Below the pieces are notes generated by a model. The model was not told the origin of the DNA and made no database searches. It was given only the letters and a program-made list of their open reading frames with translations. From Lactobacillus sp. (GTDB lineage: Bacteria; Bacillota; Bacilli; Lactobacillales; Lactobacillaceae), in contig DMZB01000274.1 of NCBI GenBank assembly GCA_003482405.1, positions 1-5,115 on the forward strand: a stretch of 5,115 nt of DNA, written 5' to 3'. The position numbers and the translations under genes are program-made. Each line of letters starts with the position of its first letter. Within the stretch, counting starts at the first letter, position 1. Below, piece after piece: positions 1 through 5,115 of this stretch.

Positions 1-1
1 T

Positions 2-178
2 AAAAAACAACATGGGTCCGTTCTACTTGTGACACATGATCCGTTTTCTGCAAGTTTCTGTGATCGAATTATGTTTATTCAGGATGGTCAAATTGGTCAG
101 GAGCTACGGCGCGAAGAAAATAATCGTCAACAGTTTTATCAAGAAATTCTGGATCAACTAGGGACGTTTGAACAGTAG
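2..178 (+). CDS. BceA-like ABC transporter ATP-binding protein, C-terminal end (5' truncated by window)
   Basis: This is the last 58 codons of an ABC transporter ATPase; the rest lies before the window. The visible part starts just ahead of the H-loop, seen as LLVTHD (histidine in the 12th visible codon). It continues with the strand and turn DRIMFIQDGQI that normally close the nucleotide-binding fold, then a charged tail ending in FYQEILDQLGTFEQ. The THD-F-A-S-C-R-I-F-I-DG-I pattern and the FYQEIL tail resemble BceA/YxdL-type ATPases of peptide-detoxification transporters in Firmicutes. The gene is followed after 13 bases by a BceB-like permease gene, its expected partner. The protein would work at the inner face of the membrane, hydrolysing ATP to drive that permease. 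Walker A, Walker B and the signature motif are outside the window, so their integrity cannot be judged. The family call rests on the tail and the neighbour. Confidence 0.88.
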   Translation, partial: KKQHGSVLLVTHDPFSASFCDRIMFIQDGQIGQELRREENNRQQFYQEILDQLGTFEQ

Positions 179-184
179 AGAGGA
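177..184 (+). promoter_or_regulatory. Ribosome binding site for the BceB-like permease
   Basis: AGAGAGGA ends seven bases before the ATG at 192. It supports that ATG over the in-frame TTG at 168, which lies inside the upstream ATPase gene and has no such site in front of it. The site overlaps the last two bases of the ATPase stop codon, so the two genes are probably translated from one message. Confidence 0.7.
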
Positions 185-191
185 TGGCAAA

Positions 192-1988
192 ATGTTAACA
201 AAATTATCAGTAGCCGGCATCAAGCATAGGTTCAAGGAGTATTTGGTGCTTCTAACAGGCCTCATTATTTCGTCAGCGGTATTCTACATGTTCACCAATT
301 TAGCGACGAACAAAACCTTTATTAAGGCAAATACATCGATTGGAATGGCTGCACAAGTGTTTGTTTTTGGTATGGTTTTACTCGCCTTGATCACAGTCGT
401 CTACATCAGTTATGCGAATTCGTTTTTACTAAGCATGCGGGAACACGATTATGGATTATTTATGATGTTGGGGGCCAAAAAAGACCGCATTGGCCAGCTT
501 GTATTTATTGAAACACTGTTGGTGGGAGTACTTTCTACAGTGATTGGAATTGTGCTGGGCATGGGGATGAGTATTGGATTATCAAGTATACTTTTCAATC
601 AACTTGGCATAACGGTACATCACTTTAGTGCCATTTACGGGCCAGCAATTCTGACAACGCTTGTTTTATACGTGGGCCTATTTCTACTTTCAGGGTTATT
701 TAATTTGACGAAACTGGTGCGTACACCAGTGCTGAAACTTCTGCATACAGATGATGAGGCATATACACCGAAACGACACCCAGTAATTCAAACCATAGAA
801 ATTGTTGCAGGCATTGTCTTACTTGCAGTCGGTTACTGGGCAATGTCAAGAATTGTTAGTTTGCAACTCTTGGGCGTCGGTTTGGCCTTAGTGACCATCA
901 CTGTTGGTAGTTATTTATTATTCAATGCTGTGGTCATTAGTGCGATTGGATTTTTGAAGAGAACGCGATTTGCGAATCAAAAGTTGCATAACTTTACGCT
1001 AGCTCAGATTCGGTTTCGTGTGCAAGGCTATACAAGAATTCTGACCATTGTCTCCTTGCTATTTGCATTAGCTTTAGGTGCGATTAGCGTTGGGGCAGGG
1101 TTACAACGACAAGTGCCTCAGATGGCTAAATCGACGAGTGCTTACACTTTAGCGATAAATGATGAAAACGCGCAGGAAAAGTCACTGATCAAAAAAATCA
1201 AGACAAGTTATGCCGCGACCTACAATCAAAAGATGGTCGGGAAAGTCGTTTACTATGATGAACAGCAATTTGCCAATCAGCCGTTACCGCTATTAAAGTC
1301 ACGCGCACCAAAAAATGATGGTTCGGTTAAAGCTCTCTCATTGGCGAAGTTTAAGCAAGTGGCTCCTCAGGACATGGACTTTATTGGTTTGTCACCAATT
1401 TACGGTAGCGCTAGTGCGTTTGCCACATCAACGCGATTTTCACAATTACACGGACAAAAGCACAGTGTTACCGTGATTCGAGCACAAGATATGTTTGGCC
1501 AACGACGGCTTATTGAACGCCTACACAAACTCCAGGTGGCACGATTTCCGGTTCCTGAAACAGCTGCAATTGGCGGTTATCAAACGTATAAATTGTTTGC
1601 GACACTTTTTGGGGGTCTAGAATTTATGGGCTTCTTCCTTGGCTTTGCATTTCTAGCTATGCTAGCAAGCTGCCTAATGTTCAAGATCTTGTCTGGTACA
1701 AGAAAAGACGTTGTAAGATACAACATGCTCAACAAGATTGGCGCGTCACGGCAAAATATGAAATCGGCAGTGCGTGGTGAAGTATTGACGTTGTTCATCC
1801 TACCTGGTGTTCTGGGAATCGTTGATGTCTTGTTTGGTCTACAGATGTTTAAACCATTGATGTACCATCCATATGCTGCAACCGGGTGGTCAATTCTGAT
1901 TTTCTGTGCATTATATGCGGTTTATTATATTGTCACGATATTAATTTATGAACGCATTGTTGTTCCCAAAGAGCAGCTCGAAGGTTAA
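192..1988 (+). CDS. BceB-like FtsX-family ABC transporter permease
   Basis: The product is a 598-residue membrane protein, the permease partner of the ATPase just upstream. I chose ATG 192 because it has a good Shine-Dalgarno site; the frame stays open to a TTG at 168. The layout fits BceB: a first helix at about 17-38, helices two to four at about 52-80, 103-135 and 145-170, two more at about 200-260, a seventh at about 285-308, an external domain at about 309-455, and three final helices at about 465-500, 540-562 and 568-590. An FtsX-type cytoplasmic segment, MREHDYGLFMMLGAKKDRI (82-100), follows helix two and is the usual ATPase coupling region. The external domain of roughly 150 residues looks shorter than the 200 or so of classical BceB. 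Family members protect against cell-wall-active peptides such as bacitracin, or signal to a BceS-type kinase. The substrate here is unknown, and no kinase or regulator of that type is in the window. Confidence 0.9.
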   Translation: MLTKLSVAGIKHRFKEYLVLLTGLIISSAVFYMFTNLATNKTFIKANTSIGMAAQVFVFGMVLLALITVVYISYANSFLLSMREHDYGLFMMLGAKKDRIGQLVFIETLLVGVLSTVIGIVLGMGMSIGLSSILFNQLGITVHHFSAIYGPAILTTLVLYVGLFLLSGLFNLTKLVRTPVLKLLHTDDEAYTPKRHPVIQTIEIVAGIVLLAVGYWAMSRIVSLQLLGVGLALVTITVGSYLLFNAVVISAIGFLKRTRFANQKLHNFTLAQIRFRVQGYTRILTIVSLLFALALGAISVGAGLQRQVPQMAKSTSAYTLAINDENAQEKSLIKKIKTSYAATYNQKMVGKVVYYDEQQFANQPLPLLKSRAPKNDGSVKALSLAKFKQVAPQDMDFIGLSPIYGSASAFATSTRFSQLHGQKHSVTVIRAQDMFGQRRLIERLHKLQVARFPVPETAAIGGYQTYKLFATLFGGLEFMGFFLGFAFLAMLASCLMFKILSGTRKDVVRYNMLNKIGASRQNMKSAVRGEVLTLFILPGVLGIVDVLFGLQMFKPLMYHPYAATGWSILIFCALYAVYYIVTILIYERIVVPKEQLEG

Positions 1989-2026
1989 TCGCTGTTATTG
2001 AGGGAAAACAATGGTTGCATACTTGG

Positions 2027-2056
2027 TTGACGAACTAACGAGGGTTCGTTTATGCT
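2027..2056 (+). promoter_or_regulatory. Candidate promoter of the GntR-ABC operon
   Basis: TTGACG (2027-2032, five of six bases matching the -35 consensus) and TATGCT (2051-2056, four of six) are separated by 18 bases. Transcription would begin near 2063, giving a leader of about 40 bases before the regulator ATG at 2103. The position directly upstream of a self-contained regulator-transporter operon supports it. No terminator is visible between the preceding permease gene and this site, so read-through from upstream is also possible. This is a prediction from sequence only. Confidence 0.55.
2030..2049 (+). promoter_or_regulatory. Inverted repeat, candidate operator of the GntR regulator
   Basis: ACGAAC (2030-2035) and GTTCGT (2044-2049) form a perfect six-base inverted repeat with an eight-base spacer. 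It lies almost exactly between the predicted -35 and -10 boxes, where a bound dimer would block RNA polymerase. GntR-family dimers bind such repeats and YtrA-type members usually repress their own operon, so this is the best candidate site in the region. Binding by the adjacent gene product is inferred from position. Confidence 0.45.
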
Positions 2057-2091
2057 ATTAGTTAAATTTTTGACAGATAAGAAGGAAGTCT

Positions 2092-2095
2092 GGAG
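2092..2095 (+). promoter_or_regulatory. Ribosome binding site deciding the GntR regulator start
   Basis: GGAG is seven bases before ATG 2103. The frame stays open upstream to an ATG at 2052, but that codon lies inside the predicted -10 box, and the 17 residues it would add precede the usual N-terminus of YtrA-type regulators. ATG 2103 is therefore preferred. Confidence 0.65.
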
Positions 2096-2102
2096 ATGGA
2101 TC

Positions 2103-2486
2103 ATGCACTTTGACTTTGATGGTACGACGCCCCTGTACCTGCAGGTGGCGGAACAAATAGAAGAGGCCATTTTGGCTGGTGGATTCGGGCCTGGAGAGCA
2201 GGTGCCTTCGACAACGGAGGTATCCCGTCAATTTCATATTAATCCGGCGACGGTTTTGAAAGGAATGAATATTTTGGTAGGCAATAAAATTATTGAAAAA
2301 CGGCGTGGGATGGGGATGTTTGTTCTCGATGGCGCACGTGAGCGGATCATTACTAAACGCCGGTCTCAATTCTTTCAAGACAACGTTCAACCGATGCTTG
2401 AATCTGCACGGCAGATTGGGTTATCACAAGAAGATTTGCTAGAGATGATTAAGCGGGGAGATGCTGAAGATGGCGCTGAAAATTAA
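2103..2486 (+). CDS. GntR-family transcriptional regulator, YtrA type
   Basis: The product is a 127-residue cytoplasmic DNA-binding protein, the normal size for the YtrA subfamily. A winged helix-turn-helix covers about residues 10-74. It opens with PLYLQVAEQIEEAI, then VPSTTEVSRQFHINPATVLKGM (about 34-55; recognition helix after the INPAT turn), and ends in the wing RRGMGMFV (67-74). The remaining 50 or so residues form a short, charged helical tail for dimerisation. There is no large effector-binding domain of the FadR or UTRA kind, which is the mark of YtrA-type proteins. These regulators usually repress a linked ABC transporter operon and respond to cell-envelope stress or certain antibiotics. 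Here the gene is first in an operon with an ATPase and a permease, its 3' end overlaps the ATPase gene by 17 bases, and a candidate operator lies in its promoter. The inducer cannot be deduced. Confidence 0.93.
   Translation: MHFDFDGTTPLYLQVAEQIEEAILAGGFGPGEQVPSTTEVSRQFHINPATVLKGMNILVGNKIIEKRRGMGMFVLDGARERIITKRRSQFFQDNVQPMLESARQIGLSQEDLLEMIKRGDAEDGAEN
2455..2460 (+). promoter_or_regulatory. Ribosome binding site deciding the ATPase start
   Basis: GGGGAG lies inside the end of the GntR regulator gene, nine bases before ATG 2470. An in-frame ATG at 2461 directly abuts the site with no spacer and so is an unlikely start, although annotation software may pick it as it adds three residues (MLK). 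Confidence 0.6.
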
Positions 2487-3327
2487 TAAGCTGACAAAAC
2501 ATGCGGGTTGGAAAACGATTTTACACACCACAAACCTGACTTTTGAGCCAGAGACAATTTACGGTTTACTGGGTCGCAATGGTGCTGGTAAAAGTACGTT
2601 GCTTAATATTATTGCTGATAGAATTCCGGCTAACACGGGTCAAATAACACTGGATGGCAAGCACGCCCATGAAAATGATCAAGTGTTACAGCGGATATTT
2701 TTGGCGAGCGAAGATAATTTGTATCCCGTTCGTGAACACGTCAGTCAGTTGTTTGACTCGATTAAAAAAATGTACGGTAGTTTCGATATGGAAAATGCGC
2801 ATCGATTAACCGCAGCGTTTGAGCTGAATGAAAAAACTGCTTTTGGACGTTTGTCCACGGGTTACCGAACCATTTTCAAGGACATCGTTGCGTTATGTGT
2901 ACCGGCTGATTACATTTTGTTAGATGAACCTGTTTTGGGACTGGATGCCGGACATCGTGACCTTTTCTATAAAGAATTGATCACAACATTTGCTAACCGA
3001 CCACGTACATTTATTATTGCGACACACTTGATTGAGGAAGTCGAAAGTCTGCTTAATAATGTTGTCGTTATTGACGAGGGTCAAGTTAAATTAGCTGAAC
3101 CGGTGGACCAATTGATGGAACGTTCTTACCGATTAGTGGGACCTGCAGATGACATGACTGCCTTCCTGAAAGATGTGCAAGTACTGTCACAAGAAACTTT
3201 TGCAAATGAAACACGTGCCATTGTAACCATGATCGGCACACCCGAAATGCCAAATACAATAAAGAAACAAGCACTCAATTTGCAAGACCTGTTTGTTGCG
3301 TTAACGGAGGGACATCATGAAAATTAA
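2470..3327 (+). CDS. ABC transporter ATP-binding protein of the GntR-linked operon
   Basis: The product is a 285-residue ATPase that powers the permease encoded next. Motifs in order are Walker A GRNGAGKST (35-43), a Q-loop region ASEDNLYP (79-86) with no glutamine at the usual place, a signature motif LSTGY (128-132) in place of LSGGQ, Walker B YILLDEP (148-154), D-loop GLDA (157-160) and the switch histidine in ATHLIEEVE (H186). After about residue 215 comes a tail of some 70 residues of the kind found in ATPases of ABC-2 exporters. Core catalytic residues K41, D152, E153 and H186 are present, so it should hydrolyse ATP. The altered signature is, as far as I know, seen in other YtrB-like ATPases and need not mean loss of function. 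The gene overlaps the regulator gene by 17 bases and the permease gene by 11, which suggests coupled translation. The exported substrate is unknown. Confidence 0.93.
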   Translation: MALKINKLTKHAGWKTILHTTNLTFEPETIYGLLGRNGAGKSTLLNIIADRIPANTGQITLDGKHAHENDQVLQRIFLASEDNLYPVREHVSQLFDSIKKMYGSFDMENAHRLTAAFELNEKTAFGRLSTGYRTIFKDIVALCVPADYILLDEPVLGLDAGHRDLFYKELITTFANRPRTFIIATHLIEEVESLLNNVVVIDEGQVKLAEPVDQLMERSYRLVGPADDMTAFLKDVQVLSQETFANETRAIVTMIGTPEMPNTIKKQALNLQDLFVALTEGHHEN

Positions 3328-4114
3328 GACTGTGTATCAATACCGTTTTAGGCGCGACATGAAGCTTCTGGGCTGGGGCTATTTGGGAACTTTTATTGGC
3401 TTGTGGTTAATTCCGTTTTTTATTCGTTGGATGACGAGTGGTTTTCGGGCAGCATTGCCGCTTAAACCTTATTTAGCGACAAACGCGATTGAACCAATCA
3501 TGGTTTTTTATGTATTTGGCGTTGCCACGCTTGTTTACAGCGGGTTCGAATGGTTTATTCAAAATGGGATTTCGCGACGGTCATATTGGACTGGCAAATT
3601 ATTAAGTCTGTTAACGGTGTCCCTGATTGTGTCTCTCATCAATCTTTTATACCGGTTGTTAATTGCGCAACCACTTGGTATGCAGAACTATGTTACCTCT
3701 GGAAAATTAACGTTTGGTCATTTTGTCCAACATGGCAATATTGACATTTTCTGGTTCTGGCTTCGCGCTTTTAGCACCTACACGCTGGCAGTTGCATTAG
3801 GAATGCTGATTGGCGGCATTCTCGGATTGATGACGAGACGGTGGAAACTCATTACCTTTATATTGGTGCCAATAATCGGGATTGGTTTACTGACCTTCTT
3901 TGGCTTCTGGCTCTCTACACAAAACAGTGCGTCAGGCGGAGGTTCATTTTACGGATCGTGGTTATTTTCATTGTTTCGTTTGATGACTGGTTTTGATGGA
4001 CATGTGCACTATCAAAATCCGTTAAACTTAGTTGTGACAAACTTTATTTTGAGTGCAATTTGTCTCGGTATTGGCTACCTGTTCAACCGTTTGCTGCGTC
4101 TGCGTCGCGTTTAG
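3317..4114 (+). CDS. ABC-2-type transporter permease of the GntR-linked operon
   Basis: The product is a 265-residue integral membrane protein. ATG 3317 is preceded by GGAGG (3306-3310) at six bases, and the start lies within the last codons of the ATPase gene. I count six likely membrane helices: about 18-37, 58-78, 94-114, 147-172, 176-197 and 238-260. The segment QNGISRRSYWTGKLLSLL (82-99) between helices two and three is typical of ABC-2 permeases of lactic acid bacteria, where a basic loop contacts the ATPase. A glycine- and serine-rich loop lies between helices five and six (about 201-215). There is no large external domain, unlike the BceB-like protein upstream. With one ATPase and one permease gene, the transporter is probably two of each subunit. 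Its likely role is export or envelope defence under control of the GntR regulator, inferred from the operon and not from any substrate motif. I do not recognise it more precisely. Confidence 0.88.
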   Translation: MKIKTVYQYRFRRDMKLLGWGYLGTFIGLWLIPFFIRWMTSGFRAALPLKPYLATNAIEPIMVFYVFGVATLVYSGFEWFIQNGISRRSYWTGKLLSLLTVSLIVSLINLLYRLLIAQPLGMQNYVTSGKLTFGHFVQHGNIDIFWFWLRAFSTYTLAVALGMLIGGILGLMTRRWKLITFILVPIIGIGLLTFFGFWLSTQNSASGGGSFYGSWLFSLFRLMTGFDGHVHYQNPLNLVVTNFILSAICLGIGYLFNRLLRLRRV

Positions 4115-4127
4115 CTATTTTCGTTTA

Positions 4128-4156
4128 TTGACAGTCTGCCTGTTTACCAGTAAACT
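4128..4156 (+). promoter_or_regulatory. Candidate promoter of rny
   Basis: A perfect -35 box TTGACA (4128-4133) is followed by 17 bases and TAAACT (4151-4156, four of six bases matching the -10 consensus). Transcription would begin near 4163, about 80 bases before the rny start. It is the best promoter match in the gap between the permease gene and rny, and there is no room for another promoter between the downstream hairpin and the rny ATG. It is predicted from sequence only. Confidence 0.6.
4142..4155 (+). repeat. Perfect palindrome overlapping the rny -10 box
   Basis: GTTTAC (4142-4147), two bases, then GTAAAC (4150-4155) is a perfect inverted repeat. It covers nearly all of the predicted -10 box and the end of the spacer, so a protein bound here would block transcription. 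The arms differ from those of the repeat before the GntR gene, so a different regulator would be involved. A loop of two bases is too tight for a good RNA hairpin, which favours a DNA site. The binding protein is unknown. Confidence 0.4.
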
Positions 4157-4197
4157 GAATTTGTGTAAATAATCAATTTAACATCTTACAAGTTTGC

Positions 4198-4223
4198 GGC
4201 TGGCTTAGCGGTCAGCCATTTTT
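4198..4223 (+). terminator. Intrinsic terminator-like hairpin in the rny leader
   Basis: GGCTG (4198-4202) pairs with CAGCC (4213-4217). Two further inner pairs (G4203-T4212 as G-U, C4204-G4211) give a seven-pair stem with a six-base loop. The sequence ATTTTT follows at once (T-run 4219-4223). It lies about 84 bases after the transporter permease stop and can end that operon. It also lies downstream of the predicted rny promoter and only 20 bases before the rny ATG, so rny transcripts would have to read through it. The T-run is short and the stem moderate, so termination may be partial. Confidence 0.6.
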
Positions 4224-4227
4224 GATG

Positions 4228-4237
4228 AAGGGCGGGA
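4228..4237 (+). promoter_or_regulatory. Ribosome binding site of rny
   Basis: AAGGGCGGGA lies between the hairpin T-run and the ATG at 4244. Its second half, GGGA, ends six bases before the start, a usable distance, but the match to AAGGAGG is interrupted by a C. The closeness of the hairpin (five-base T-run ending at 4223) means RNA folding could also affect ribosome access. Confidence 0.5.
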
Positions 4238-4243
4238 CTTTAA

Positions 4244-5115
4244 ATGGTTTATGTTATAACCATAATCCTCGTGCTCATCGCTATTATTGCTGGTTTGTAT
4301 GGTGGACTTGCCATTGCCAAAAAGCGTCAGGAACGCGATGTTGACAATGCCAACAATTCTGCCTCAGCCATTCTCAAAAAGGCTAATCAAGATGCAAAAA
4401 CCGCAAAAAAAGAAGCTTTGCTTGAGGCTCGCGAAGAGAACCACAAGTACCGCACAGACGTCGAAAATGAATTAAAAAATCGACGTGCTGAGGTTCAAAA
4501 GCAAGAAGACCGGTTGTTGCAACGTGAAGAAACCTTAGACCGCAAGGATAATACGTTTGAAAAACGTGAAGCCCAGTTAACGAGCAAGGAAGACAAGTTA
4601 ACCAGCGATCGAGAAGCACTGAAACAACAGCAGCAAGAAGCAGCAGACCTCATCGACAAGCGACAACAAGAAGTCGAACGAGTCGCAGCTTTATCTCAGG
4701 ATGAAGCACGTGACTTAGTCATTAACGAAACAAAGGATCAATTAGCTCATGAACGCGCTGTTCTGATTAAGGAAAGCGAAGAAGAAGCTAAGGCATCTGC
4801 TGACAAGGAAGCAAAGAATTTGATTGTAGCTGCCATTCAGCGGAGCGTTGCGGACACGGTTTCTGATAATACAGTGACCGTTGTGACGTTGCCTAATGAT
4901 GATATGAAAGGTCGAATTATCGGGCGTGAAGGCCGGAACATTCGAACACTGGAAACATTAACGGGGATTGACCTTATTATTGACGATACACCAGAAGCCG
5001 TTGTGCTAAGTGGGTTTGATCCCGTTCGGCGTGAAATTGCTAAACTGGCATTGGAAAAGTTGATTGCTGACGGTCGTATTCATCCGGCACGCATTGAAGA
5101 AATGGTAGAAAAGGC
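4244..5115 (+). CDS. rny: Ribonuclease Y, N-terminal part (3' truncated by window)
   Basis: RNase Y is the membrane-anchored endoribonuclease that starts decay and processing of many mRNAs in Firmicutes. The window holds 290 codons of a protein usually near 520 residues. A single membrane anchor (about 3-25, ending in AIAKK) is followed by a long coiled coil (about 28-205) rich in E, K, Q and R, including the repeated phrases [20 protein letters not shown]. The KH RNA-binding domain begins at about 210 and contains [12 protein letters not shown] (223-234) with its GREG loop (227-230). The catalytic HD domain is beyond the window edge, so activity cannot be judged. The order of domains and the KH motif make the identification secure. 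The gene has its own candidate promoter with a palindrome and a hairpin in its leader. The genes just upstream are transport genes with no link to RNA decay. Confidence 0.96.
   Translation, partial: MVYVITIILVLIAIIAGLYGGLAIAKKRQERDVDNANNSASAILKKANQDAKTAKKEALLEAREENHKYRTDVENELKNRRAEVQKQEDRLLQREETLDRKDNTFEKREAQLTSKEDKLTSDREALKQQQQEAADLIDKRQQEVERVAALSQDEARDLVINETKDQLAHERAVLIKESEEEAKASADKEAKNLIVAAIQRSVADTVSDNTVTVVTLPNDDMKGRIIGREGRNIRTLETLTGIDLIIDDTPEAVVLSGFDPVRREIAKLALEKLIADGRIHPARIEEMVEK

Noticed and set aside
1580..1798. An open frame of 72 codons on the minus strand within the BceB-like gene.
   Set aside because: It mirrors a conserved membrane segment of the permease and has no features of its own.
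1989..2026. Possible terminator after the BceB-like gene.
   Set aside because: I found no stem of five or more pairs followed by a T-run. Only a short direct repeat, TGGTTG at 2012 and 2024, is present, which has no clear meaning.
2070..2075. A perfect TTGACA box 28 bases before the GntR regulator start.
   Set aside because: No acceptable -10 box follows at 16-19 bases, and it would place the transcript start near or past the start codon. The promoter at 2027-2056 fits better.
2052..2102. A 17-codon N-terminal extension of the GntR regulator from ATG 2052.
   Set aside because: This ATG lies in the predicted -10 box, the extension precedes the usual family N-terminus, and ATG 2103 has its own Shine-Dalgarno site.
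2058..2390. An open frame of 110 codons on the minus strand opposite the GntR regulator gene.
   Set aside because: It is opposite a clear family gene, shows no recognisable domain, and has no convincing start context.
3550..3744. An open frame of 64 codons in another frame within the ABC-2 permease gene.
   Set aside because: It lies wholly in a well-supported gene and its translation resembles no family I know.
4287..4619. Short open frames on both strands over the start of rny.
   Set aside because: The rny frame is open across the whole stretch and encodes the expected anchor and coiled coil. The others come from its biased, charged-residue codons.
4640..4680. CAG/CAA-rich stretch suggesting a tandem repeat.
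   Set aside because: It encodes the glutamine-rich part of the RNase Y coiled coil; the units are irregular and not a true tandem array.

Overview
The window looks like a chromosomal piece of a low-to-moderate GC Gram-positive bacterium, most likely a member of the Lactobacillaceae. The reasons are a BceAB-type ABC transporter, a small YtrA-type GntR regulator joined to an ABC-2 transporter, and an rny gene for RNase Y, with purine-rich Shine-Dalgarno sites and TTGACA-type promoters throughout. All six genes are on the + strand. The first and last genes are cut by the window edges.

Region 1 (1-1988) is the 3' end of a BceA-like ATPase gene followed after 13 bases by a complete BceB/FtsX-type permease gene. 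Such pairs usually sense or remove cell-wall-active antimicrobial peptides. No BceRS-type two-component system is visible here; it could lie upstream or elsewhere.

Region 2 (1989-4114) is a compact self-regulated transporter operon. A candidate promoter (2027-2056) with an inverted repeat between its -35 and -10 boxes precedes a 127-residue GntR/YtrA-type repressor gene. This overlaps an ABC ATPase gene by 17 bases, which in turn overlaps a six-helix ABC-2-type permease gene by 11 bases. The overlaps point to translational coupling, and the repressor probably controls the operon in response to envelope stress or a drug. The substrate cannot be read from sequence.

Region 3 (4115-5115) is a short intergenic stretch and the first 290 codons of rny. 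The intergenic stretch holds a good promoter (TTGACA, 17 bases, TAAACT) whose -10 box sits on a 14-base palindrome. A terminator-like hairpin with a T-run then lies between that promoter and the rny start. The hairpin can end the upstream operon, but it also lies inside the predicted rny leader, which is the most unusual arrangement in the window.

I see no mobile element, CRISPR array, tRNA or rRNA, and nothing that amounts to a clearly new multi-gene system. The points worth checking are the two promoter/operator regions, the hairpin in the rny leader, and the placing of two transporter modules directly upstream of rny, a position often held by recA in lactobacilli.
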